Shown: positions 8,413 to 14,900 of the stretch, in pieces | Layout: every line of letters starts with the position of its first letter | How positions within the stretch are numbered: the first letter of the stretch is position 1 | Origin: Bacteroidales bacterium | Lineage (GTDB): Bacteria; Bacteroidota; Bacteroidia; Bacteroidales; F082 | Length of the DNA: 29,193 nt | Direction of reading: 5' to 3' | NCBI GenBank assembly: GCA_016281295.1 | Contig: JAEEII010000220.1 | Location: 1 to 29,193 of the forward strand | The notes under the pieces: generated by a model | The model's input: only the letters and a program-made list of their open reading frames with translations | What the model was told of the DNA's origin: nothing | Databases searched by the model: none | Position numbers and translations under genes: made by a program

Positions 8413-9328
8413 AGCTCCAATCTTCGTTGTTATACATTCTGATATAGTTCGCATAACGCCAATCGGCAATGTCGCCCTGTTCCACGGCTTCTTTGACCGC
8501 GCATCCCGGTTCGTGGGTATGGGTACAGTTCGCGAAACGGCATTGGCTCATCCGTTCACGCATTTCCGGGAAGCGTTGGGCTAGGGTCTCGTTCTCCATG
8601 TCGTAAAGGGCGAATTCTTTGATGCCTGGGGTATCGACGATCCATGCGCCGAAGTCGAGGTGGTGCATCTCGGCGAAGGTGGTGGTATGCATCCCTTTCT
8701 TATGGACATCGGAGATGGCACCAATGCGGAGGTTCAGGCTGGGGTCGAGGGCGTTGACGAGGGCTGACTTACCCACGCCGGAATGACCCGCGAACAGGCA
8801 TATTTTGTCCTGCATCAGCTGTTTCAGCTGATCCAGCTGAAAGCCCGTCTTGGCCGAGACCCCGAACGAGGTGTATCCTATATTGGAGTAATACTCCATC
8901 AAGAGCGCCATTTCGCCGATTTGGTCCTCATTGTAGAGGTCGCATTTGTTGAACACCAGGGCGGTGGGGATATGATAAGCTTCGGCGGTCACCATGAAAC
9001 GGTCGATGAACCCAGTAGAGGTACGGGGTTGAGCGATGGTAGCCACGATGACGGCAAGGTCAACGTTAGCGGCGATGATATGGGAGGCTTTGCTGAGGTT
9101 GACCGACTTGCGGACGATAAGGTTATTACGTGTCTCGATGTTTTTGATGACCCCGGTATCCTTGCCCGGTTCTTGTTCAAAGGCCACGTTATCGCCGACG
9201 GCCACTGGGTTGGTTGATCGGATGCCGTCGAGGCGTATCTTACCACGGAGACGGCATTCCCATTGCCGTCCTGTTTCATCGAGGACAATATACCAGCTGC
9301 CCGTTGACTTTATTACTTTGCCTTTCAC
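8396..9328 (-). CDS. rsgA: ribosome small-subunit-dependent GTPase A
   Basis: A 310-residue circularly permuted GTPase that acts late in 30S maturation. It has an N-terminal OB fold (about residues 1-70) and a G domain with permuted motif order: NKCD (G4), SAKTG (G5), GHSGVGKS (G1), DTPG (G3). The C-terminal zinc knuckle reads CRFANCTHTHEPGC. The start is GTG at 9328 (the protein begins MKGKVIKSTGSWYIV), which matches the family. A perfect -7 box ends only 4 nt before this GTG. Directly upstream lie transposase remnants, and downstream it overlaps the truncated CBS-type gene, so rsgA appears to sit at a rearrangement. Confidence 0.95.
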   Translation of the reverse strand: MKGKVIKSTGSWYIVLDETGRQWECRLRGKIRLDGIRSTNPVAVGDNVAFEQEPGKDTGVIKNIETRNNLIVRKSVNLSKASHIIAANVDLAVIVATIAQPRTSTGFIDRFMVTAEAYHIPTALVFNKCDLYNEDQIGEMALLMEYYSNIGYTSFGVSAKTGFQLDQLKQLMQDKICLFAGHSGVGKSALVNALDPSLNLRIGAISDVHKKGMHTTTFAEMHHLDFGAWIVDTPGIKEFALYDMENETLAQRFPEMRERMSQCRFANCTHTHEPGCAVKEAVEQGDIADWRYANYIRMYNNEDWSYGTED

Positions 9329-9332
9329 GGTG

Positions 9333-9340
9333 CAAAAGTA
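9333..9340 (-). promoter_or_regulatory. -7 promoter box (TACTTTTG) touching the rsgA start
   Basis: The minus strand reads TACTTTTGCACC immediately before the GTG start of rsgA. The box is perfect, but only 4 nt separate it from the start codon, so a transcript from it would be leaderless or nearly so. No well-spaced -33 TTG is present. Confidence 0.45.
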
Positions 9341-9359
9341 ATAAAAATCCGGAACAAGG

Positions 9360-9555
9360 AAACAGGAAGACAGAAAACTGGTGAAGCCTCTCGTCGTTGT
9401 AGAAGCGGAAGTATCCGTCCAGGCCGCGCCATAGCTTGTCGCTCGTTTCGCAAGGGCTCAGTTAGACGTACTCCTGCTTCACGCTGCGCCACAGACGCTC
9501 GATGAAGATGTCGTCCAGGGCACGGCCACGGCTGTCCATGCTGATGGCGAACAAA
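9360..9555 (-). pseudogene. IS3-family transposase (OrfB integrase) C-terminal remnant with an in-frame stop
   Basis: Read on the minus strand, the translation is FAISMDSRGRALDDIFIERL, then WRSVKQEYV, a stop, and LSPCETSDKLWRGLDGYFRF followed by YNDERLHQ. This is the conserved end of the rve integrase domain of IS3-type transposases (the DNxFIExFWxxLK-like and YNxxRPH motifs). A TAA at 9462-9464 replaces what is normally a Tyr codon. Everything upstream of FAIS, including the first two catalytic Asp residues, is missing. The remnant runs to about 30 nt before rsgA. It is a dead fragment without recognisable inverted repeats. Confidence 0.8.
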
Positions 9556-9565
9556 AAGAAAAATA

Positions 9566-9802
9566 ATATGTTTTTTCAAAGGTGCCGTTGGGATAGCACA
9601 CCGTATCCAGACGGTGACACGGGGCGTATCTGTATCTTGTCTTGTGCTGTCCGTTCTGGCTCGCGTAATAGGGTTCCCATTGCTGCACGACCCTTCCCAA
9701 TTCGGAGATAAAGTTAATGTTTATTTTTCTTCTGCCAAACTCGTCGTAGGTGCCGTATGGCGGCCACATGTGGATATGCTTCCGCTTCTTTTCTGCTGGT
9801 AT
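9566..9802 (-). pseudogene. RHS/YD-repeat core remnant
   Basis: A minus-strand frame with no intact gene reads TYDEFGRR, then SELGRVVQQWEPYY, then TRYRYAPCHRLDTVCYPNGT and FEKTYY. These segments resemble YD repeats of RHS polymorphic-toxin proteins (GRV..., RYxYDxxxRLxxVxYPDGT), with likely decay of D to A and Y to C at key positions. The frame runs straight into the IS3 remnant at about 9560. It lies directly after the immunity-gene stop codon, where orphan toxin cassettes often keep a short stretch of core homology. The similarity is judged by eye only. Confidence 0.5.
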
Positions 9803-9806
9803 TTTA

Positions 9807-10367
9807 TTAGTAGCAAAGCCTTTGATGTTCTTTTATATTTGTGATTATTATATTAGTAACTTTATTTTTCTTAAATAGATTTTTGACTTTCTCTGTGATG
9901 AAAGTGTAATTAACATACTCGGATACAAACATGTCACTCCCATCCCAGCTGTCTTCAGAAAAGAACAATCCTTGATACATTCTTGTTGTTTTACCGGGGA
10001 TAAACGTTATGCTGTCAACAACTATGGTTTTTGACTTGTCAATAGGTCCACAACGTCCTGTAATGGTCAGTAAATAGTATTTCAAATCCTCGTGTTTATA
10101 AATAACTGCTGGAATGCCTTTCCATCCAGTGATGTTGTTTTCCATAAGCATATTAAATACTCTTTCAGATATTAAGTTTAGTGCTGGGGATACTGTGTTA
10201 AAATCAAAGAATTTCTTTCCAAGACAAGGTGTATAAATAACTTGCTTGTTAGGCAATCCTTGGTTTCTTAATATCAAAGAATCGTTCCATTCTGAAAGTG
10301 GAATACGTGGGAAACAAACAGCTTCTCCGCGCATTCCTTTATTCATTAGGTCATAAAACTCATTCAT
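9807..10367 (-). CDS. probable immunity protein of a polymorphic toxin (Imm11/Imm43-like)
   Basis: A 186-residue cytoplasmic protein with no signal peptide. The N-terminal half ends in SERVFNMLMENNITGWKGIP, followed by the segment YYLLTITGRCGPIDKSKT. The C-terminal half has SWDGSDMFVSEY and then ITEKVKNLFKKNKVTNI. The last pattern, an 'xTEKxKxxxxxxxxTN/G' helix after a W-x-GSD motif, is typical of Imm11/Imm43-type immunity families as I remember them. It starts 38 nt after the end of the toxin-domain ORF, as expected for a toxin-immunity pair. It is lower in GC than the housekeeping genes. A structural or other role is possible; the call rests on motif resemblance and context. Confidence 0.55.
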   Translation of the reverse strand: MNEFYDLMNKGMRGEAVCFPRIPLSEWNDSLILRNQGLPNKQVIYTPCLGKKFFDFNTVSPALNLISERVFNMLMENNITGWKGIPAVIYKHEDLKYYLLTITGRCGPIDKSKTIVVDSITFIPGKTTRMYQGLFFSEDSWDGSDMFVSEYVNYTFITEKVKNLFKKNKVTNIIITNIKEHQRLCY

Positions 10368-10405
10368 AGTTCCTGATTTAATATTTAAAAAGGTGTAGTT
10401 TTAAT

Positions 10406-10735
10406 CTATATTGCAAAATTAAATATTTCCTGCTGATTGGCATTTGGTTTATTTATGAAAAATAGTTCCCATGCTTCATTATACTGATAAGCATACTTAA
10501 GGTGGCCTTCGCCCCACCAAGCACCGTAATTGTTTGGATTAATACCTGCTGATCTGAATGAATCCGCATATTTTAAAGGGAAAACATGATGAGCTTGAGC
10601 CGCTTTTCCAGGGTTGATTCCTGAAGCAGATATGAGGTTTTTTCTGAAATTCGGATCCCTTAATGTGATGATATTTCCGTCAATTTGGTTCAAACTTGAC
10701 TGGTATGCAAAGCACCACAGTAACAGGCCGACCAT
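10406..10735 (-). pseudogene. orphan toxin C-terminal domain (AHH/HNH-like nuclease type)
   Basis: The frame encodes ASGINPGKAAQAHHVFPLKY, then FRSAGINPNNYGAWW, then GHLKYAYQYNEAWELFF. The AHHVFP motif with a later conserved His (GHLK) resembles the HNH/AHH-type nuclease domains found at the C-termini of RHS and other polymorphic toxins. No RHS or secretion module is attached. The 5' part of the frame overlaps the 3' end of the upstream lipoprotein gene, which is read in another frame. The first ATG is at 10735 and a TTG at 10756. The domain itself probably begins near 10680. The end (QQEIFNFAI) may be slightly truncated. It is either a small silent cassette or a gene fragment. Confidence 0.55.
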
Positions 10736-11504
10736 TTTGCATCGCTGGATTATCAAACTTTATTAATTGACAAACTCTAATTGCCTCTTTGTTCAAAGAA
10801 GGTGTTGTTCCTTGTATAACTTCATGATTATGTGTATATCCCAATGTATCAACAACACATCTCACATATACAGTCTTTGTAATAGACAATGTATCGTCGT
10901 AACTTAGGTTTTCTGTCAAAAAGTTGAACAGTTTACCGTAGTCTTCATCGTTATTGTACGAGGGCCATAATTCTGGAAATGAGAATGTTTCATCATGATG
11001 ATCTCTTTTGATCCTATAAACTATGGGTATTTCGCTTGGAACTGGTCTTCCGTGTAATGATGCTGGAATAAAGACCTTGGTTTTCAAATAGTCATATACA
11101 ACCCTTGCAGCAAGCATGGATACTTTGCTGATAGGATTCGCTGTATCAACAATGGCTCCTCGTACGACTCCCGAAGTGTCGACCATAATTGAAAATGTAA
11201 TGATTGTTCCTTGATTAGAGTGTTCGAAAGCGGAATCCATAATCATTTGAATGGCTTTTAACAACTGGTCAATGCTTCTGTGTGGTAATGCTATTAATTG
11301 GTCTGGTATAGTTGACCCAGTAATAATTCCACCTGTTTGAAAATCAAAGAATGAACAATATTTTGTACAAAAAAGGCTATCTTCACTTGAATCAGAAACA
11401 ATAGTATAATTAATCGAATGGTTATCTTGGGAAAACACTTTGCCACACCCCATGAGGCAGAAAGTGATTATAAATATAACAGATCTTAAAATTGTTTTAA
11501 TCAT
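10680..11504 (-). CDS. lipoprotein with two TonB C-terminal-like domains
   Basis: A 274-residue protein with a lipoprotein signal (hydrophobic segment IIFxx region ending in LMGC, lipid-modified Cys about residue 20). Two halves both look like the TonB C-terminal domain. The first is about residues 100-165 (IITFSIMVDTSGVVRGAIVD, then FIPASLHGRPVPSEIPIVY). The second is about residues 208-274 (VYVRCVVDTLGYTHNHEVI, then KFDNPAMQNGRPVTVVLCIP). The N-terminal membrane anchor and proline-rich periplasmic spacer of true TonB are missing, so energy transduction is unlikely. The start codon lies only 10 nt from the end of the IS4-like element, which must have displaced any original promoter. Confidence 0.65.
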   Translation of the reverse strand: MIKTILRSVIFIITFCLMGCGKVFSQDNHSINYTIVSDSSEDSLFCTKYCSFFDFQTGGIITGSTIPDQLIALPHRSIDQLLKAIQMIMDSAFEHSNQGTIITFSIMVDTSGVVRGAIVDTANPISKVSMLAARVVYDYLKTKVFIPASLHGRPVPSEIPIVYRIKRDHHDETFSFPELWPSYNNDEDYGKLFNFLTENLSYDDTLSITKTVYVRCVVDTLGYTHNHEVIQGTTPSLNKEAIRVCQLIKFDNPAMQNGRPVTVVLCIPVKFEPN

Positions 11505-11514
11505 CTTAAAAAGG

Positions 11515-11542
11515 CTTTAGTACATGACAATTTTTTAAAGAT
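11515..11542 (+). repeat. left terminal inverted repeat of the IS4-like element
   Basis: The segment shares AGTACATGACAA (12 of 12) with the reverse complement of the right end, plus about 9 of the next 12 bases (TTTTTTAAAGAT against AATTTTAAAAAT). Confidence 0.7.
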
Positions 11543-11593
11543 GAATCAATATTATTATAAATATTCAAAATAATTTGTTGAAATATTTGTTTA

Positions 11594-11661
11594 TTGTCTT
11601 GAAAATCAGTAACTTTGAAGAAAATTTCCTACGTTTTCTATGGTTACTGATTTCAAGACAA
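11594..11661 (+). other. long hairpin covering the transposase start region
   Basis: ttgtcttgaaaatcagtaac (11594-11613) pairs with gttactgatttcaagacaa (11643-11661), with only one extra A in the left arm. Inside it, agaaaa pairs with ttttct. The transposase ATG (11640-11642) lies at the base of the inner part. Transcripts entering from the left would sequester the start codon. Such fold-back inhibition of read-through expression is known for IS10 and IS50. Confidence 0.6.
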
Positions 11662-12029
11662 CAGACAAAGATAGCGATTTTTTTGACACGATGCTCGCCC
11701 ATTTCGGACAAACCATCAATCTGGCACAGATAAAATTCCTCTCAAAGATCTTCAAATCCCTAAAATCCAGCGGGTTCAATGTCGAGGATACTCATCTTGC
11801 CGACATCCAAAGGATAGAAAGACTCTTCGCCGTGTTCACAATCGCTTTCTTGTGGGCTTATCTCGTCGGTATTTTCAAAGACCAATTCATCAAGCCTATC
11901 AGGACGCTTAACAACGGCAGAAAAGCCTTCTCCTTTTTCAAGTACGGCCTCGACACCATATCCTCTACCCTCTTAAACCTTGATAGACAAACAGATATAG
12001 ATATTTTTAAAATTTTGTCATGTACTTAG
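11640..12029 (+). pseudogene. IS4-family transposase, internal deletion (N- and C-terminal parts fused in frame)
   Basis: A 129-residue ORF. Residues about 1-36 resemble the start of IS4-type transposases (MLAHFGQTINLAQIKFLS), and residues about 38-129 resemble their end (KSLKSSGFNVEDTHLADIQ, FTIAFLWAYLVGIFK, FSFFKYGLDTI, IFKILSCT). The junction falls within IKFLSKIFKSLK. A complete family member has about 370-400 residues, so the whole catalytic core (both Asp and the Y-R-E part of the YREK motif) is missing. The fusion keeps the reading frame, but the product cannot catalyse transposition. It might still bind DNA; that is speculation. Confidence 0.75.
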
Positions 12030-12030
12030 G
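12003..12030 (-). repeat. right terminal inverted repeat of the IS4-like element
   Basis: Read on the minus strand this is CCTAAGTACATGACAAAATT and onward, pairing with the left end. The transposase stop codon (TAG at 12027-12029) lies inside the repeat, as is common in compact insertion sequences. Confidence 0.7.
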
Positions 12031-12084
12031 CAAAAAACAAAAAAATAAGATGATGGGGTTACGTTTCGTCCTCATGATACATTC

Positions 12085-13677
12085 TTAATTCTCAATTCTC
12101 CATTCCCCTACCCCTCTCTCCTCGCTGGAGAAGCACACGCCAATCTTGAATAATGGACGCAGGTCGGTGGCGAAAGGAGCGGCATAGCCCTTGTCGTTGA
12201 TCTGTTTTAAGGCCTCATCAGGGCTCTTGTCCACCTTCAGCTCTAGAATATAGACAAAGTCCTTGGTCTGTATGGTCACGTCCATCCGACCTTTGCTGGT
12301 GTGACGTTCCACCTGAACGTAGAAACCCATCAGCTTGAAAATGGTAAGCAGCGAGTTCTGGAAATAGACCTCCAGCTTGCCGGTGAGTTGGTAGTCGCCA
12401 TCGGCGTAGAAAGCCTGAAGGAGCGTCATGAAGCCTTCGGCATCACCATTGCGAACAGCTTCCACAAATCTCCTGATATTAAAGCTTCCGTTTCCAAAAC
12501 TACCATGGTAGTAGGTGGCTATGAACTGAGCAAAGCCTTGCTCCACCTCAGTATTCGGGAAACCAAGCCGATATGTCGAGAATTCGGGGTAGTAATCCTT
12601 AATCGTCAGATATCCGCTTTGGAAAAACAGGGGTATCGGATTGGAGAACATACTGTCGATGGCATCCAGGTCAGAGGCGGTCAGCTCCTCAGAAGTGAGA
12701 CGGTCGAGCGGATAGTCGCATTGTTTGAGCACCTCCACCAGAAAGTTAGGAGTGCCTGTAGCGAACCAAAAATGCTTGAACAACCCAAAACTCAAAACGT
12801 TGAGCAAGCTGAAAGGATTATAGAGTCCCACAGACCCTGCGCAAAAATGGTATCCATCATATTCCTTTTTCAAACGTTCATAACATTGTTCTTTGGTGAT
12901 GCCGTTGGCGGCAGCCACCTCCTCAACGCTCTCATCGAAGTTTTCATGAAGCTCGGCTTCGCTGATGCCACAGATTTCAGCATATTGGGGCAACATCGAG
13001 ATGTCAACAAGGTTGTTCAGTCCGCTAAAGATGCTCAGATGGGAGAACTTGGTTACACCAGTGAGGAAGGCGAAACGGATATACTCGTCACAATTTTTTA
13101 TGTTGGAATAGAACACTTTGAGTATTTGTCGATAGGCCTCTTGAAGTTCAGGATTGCCGATGGCATCCAGCAAAGGCTTGTCATACTCATCGACGAGAAC
13201 CACCACTCTCTTTTCTGGTGATTGCTGGGCAGTACAGACAATCACATTGCGGAAACGGATAGAAAGTTCACTGCTTTCATTTGTGATGTTATACGTTTTT
13301 TCCCAGATGGAAAGATGATACTCAAGCAATTCCACCAGCGCTTCCGGTCTGTTATACCTTACCGCATTCAAGTCAAGATGCAACACAGGATACCGTTTCC
13401 AGTTTTTCTCTAACTTCGAGATGGCAAGTCCCTCGAATAGCTCTTTCATTCCTTGAAAATAGGCATTCATCGTGGAAAGCAGCAGGCTTTTGCCGAAACG
13501 GCGAGGACGGCTCAAGAAATAACAGTTACCTTTCGATGCCAGTTGATAAACATAAGCCGTTTTGTCAACGTATGCGAAATCATCCATACGGATGTTCTTG
13601 AAAGTCTGAATGCCGATGGGGTATTTCATCTTTTCATTATTATTGTTTTCATCGGCAAAGATAATCGGATTTTTCAT
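12085..13677 (-). CDS. AAA-ATPase / PD-(D/E)XK nuclease-family protein (DUF1703 type)
   Basis: A 530-residue protein of a family that is abundant and multicopy in Bacteroidota. The N-terminal AAA-ATPase-like domain has PIGIQTFKNIR, a P-loop-like SRPRRFGKSLLLSTM and Walker B VVLVDEYDKPLLDA. The C-terminal domain has the PD-(D/E)XK signature in GRMDVTIQTKDFVYILELKV (D then ExK). Its cellular role is not established; defence or mobile-element functions have been suggested. A start at 13629 (MKYPIGIQ) matches most homologues. The ATG at 13677 fits the promoter box 31 nt upstream. The last codons (WRIEN) are formed from an AATTCTC-type repeat. It is divergent from dprA. Confidence 0.85.
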   Translation of the reverse strand: MKNPIIFADENNNNEKMKYPIGIQTFKNIRMDDFAYVDKTAYVYQLASKGNCYFLSRPRRFGKSLLLSTMNAYFQGMKELFEGLAISKLEKNWKRYPVLHLDLNAVRYNRPEALVELLEYHLSIWEKTYNITNESSELSIRFRNVIVCTAQQSPEKRVVVLVDEYDKPLLDAIGNPELQEAYRQILKVFYSNIKNCDEYIRFAFLTGVTKFSHLSIFSGLNNLVDISMLPQYAEICGISEAELHENFDESVEEVAAANGITKEQCYERLKKEYDGYHFCAGSVGLYNPFSLLNVLSFGLFKHFWFATGTPNFLVEVLKQCDYPLDRLTSEELTASDLDAIDSMFSNPIPLFFQSGYLTIKDYYPEFSTYRLGFPNTEVEQGFAQFIATYYHGSFGNGSFNIRRFVEAVRNGDAEGFMTLLQAFYADGDYQLTGKLEVYFQNSLLTIFKLMGFYVQVERHTSKGRMDVTIQTKDFVYILELKVDKSPDEALKQINDKGYAAPFATDLRPLFKIGVCFSSEERGVGEWRIEN

Positions 13678-13708
13678 AGCGGATATGGTTTAGATAAGTT
13701 TTTTCTTG

Positions 13709-13716
13709 CAAAGATA
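13709..13716 (-). promoter_or_regulatory. -7 promoter box (TATCTTTG) for the DUF1703-type gene
   Basis: The minus strand reads TATCTTTGCA, a perfect box, 31 nt before the ATG at 13677. It faces away from the dprA box; the two boxes lie 36 nt apart in the shared AT-rich spacer. Confidence 0.55.
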
Positions 13717-13752
13717 ATAAGAATAATTTATATATTAAATCTATTTTATTAT

Positions 13753-13760
13753 TATTTTTG
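13753..13760 (+). promoter_or_regulatory. -7 promoter box (TATTTTTG) for dprA
   Basis: TATTTTTGCA is a perfect box 36 nt upstream of the dprA ATG. No clear -33 TTG is present. The leader contains a three-codon upstream ORF whose stop overlaps the dprA start. Confidence 0.55.
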
Positions 13761-13796
13761 CAACGTATTTAATATATAACAAAACATGGAAGTATA

Positions 13797-14900
13797 ATGA
13801 TGAAAACTGACATTTTATATAAAATAGCCATCACGCTGATTCCGGGCATCGGCGACATCAGCGGGAAACGTCTTATCTCCTATTGTGGCGGTGTGGAGGC
13901 CGTCTTCCATGAGACCCGAAAATCGCTGGAGAAAATCAACGGCATGAGGGAAGTCACCATCGAAACGCTCTGCAATCCTAAGAACATCTTGCAACGCGCC
14001 GAACAAGAAATCACTTTCATAGAGCGCAATCACATCCAGCCGCTGTTTTATCAAGACCTGGACTATCCTCGGAGGCTGCTGCAATGCGACGACAGCCCGA
14101 TGATGCTGTATTACAGAGGCAATGTTGTCCTGAACGCCAGCCGGGTAGTGGCCATCGTCGGCACACGCAACGTCACGGAATACGGGAAAGAGAACTGCAC
14201 CCAACTGGTGAACGACCTTGTCGACGAGCATGTGTTGATTGTGAGCGGATTGGCCTACGGGGTGGACACCGTGGCGCATCGCACAGCGGTCAAAGCGAGC
14301 ATCCCCACTGTGGGGGTGTTAGGCAATGGCTTGCAACAGATCTATCCCGCCGCCAACAAGAGGCTGGCTGTGGAGATGCTGCAAAATGGAGGACTGCTCA
14401 CAGAGTGCATGAGCGGCACCCTGCCCGACCGTGAAAACTTTCCACGACGCAACCGCATCATCGCCGGCATGTCGGACGCGGTCATCGTCATCGAGTCGGC
14501 GCTGAAAGGGGGATCCCTCATCACTGCCGACCTCGCCAACTCGTACAGCCGCGATGTGTTCGCCTATCCCGGTCGTGTAATGGACCTCTATAGCCAAGGG
14601 TGCAACTACCTCATCCGCACCAACCGAGCCCACCTCATGGAGAGCGTGGCCAACCTGCGTTACGTGATGCGGTGGGAACAACAAGAACCCGCTAAAGAGC
14701 GGCAAACCTCCCTCTTCAGGGAATACACCGAAGAAGAACAACGCATCATGGATTGCTTCGAGGGGCAAACTGTGGTAGCCTTGGATGACATGATTGTGAA
14801 GACGGATCTGCCCACCACCAAGCTGGCGGCTTTGCTGCTAAACTTAGAATTTGATGGCATCGTGATGGCGTTGCCGGGGAAGAGATATCGGCGATGCTAA
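13797..14900 (+). CDS. dprA: DNA-processing protein DprA
   Basis: A 367-residue protein that loads RecA on incoming single-stranded DNA during natural transformation. An N-terminal helix-hairpin region (ITLIPGIGDISGKRLISYCG) covers residues 10-60. The Rossmann-like DprA core follows (VAIVGTRNVTEYGKENC, LIVSGLAYGVDTVAH, FPRRNRIIAGMSDAVIVIE, GGSLITADLA, DVFAYPG). A C-terminal winged-helix-like domain covers about residues 320-367 (LDDMIVKTDLPTTKLAALLL). The ATG at 13797 overlaps a tiny upstream ORF (ATG GAA GTA TAA), giving TAATG. Many Bacteroidota carry dprA without being known to transform. The last codons lie inside an inverted repeat that reaches the next gene. Confidence 0.95.
   Translation: MMKTDILYKIAITLIPGIGDISGKRLISYCGGVEAVFHETRKSLEKINGMREVTIETLCNPKNILQRAEQEITFIERNHIQPLFYQDLDYPRRLLQCDDSPMMLYYRGNVVLNASRVVAIVGTRNVTEYGKENCTQLVNDLVDEHVLIVSGLAYGVDTVAHRTAVKASIPTVGVLGNGLQQIYPAANKRLAVEMLQNGGLLTECMSGTLPDRENFPRRNRIIAGMSDAVIVIESALKGGSLITADLANSYSRDVFAYPGRVMDLYSQGCNYLIRTNRAHLMESVANLRYVMRWEQQEPAKERQTSLFREYTEEEQRIMDCFEGQTVVALDDMIVKTDLPTTKLAALLLNLEFDGIVMALPGKRYRRC

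Larger units (their letters stand above)
11514..12031. mobile_element. internally deleted, non-autonomous IS4-like element (MITE-like)
   Basis: Imperfect terminal inverted repeats bound about 518 bp. Inside, one plus-strand ORF joins the N-terminal segment of an IS4-type transposase directly to the C-terminal segment, with the DDE catalytic core missing. A long hairpin lies near the left end. The element sits between the TonB-like lipoprotein gene and the DUF1703-type gene. The exact ends and a target-site duplication could not be settled by eye. Confidence 0.7.

Noticed and set aside
10680..10756. Programmed frameshift joining the lipoprotein and the toxin domain
   Set aside because: No slippery sequence or downstream structure stands out, and the second TonB-like domain of the lipoprotein looks complete at its own stop codon.
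12301..13221. 306-codon plus-strand open frame
   Set aside because: It is antisense to the DUF1703-type gene, which has clear Walker and nuclease motifs; the frame has no own start context or motif.
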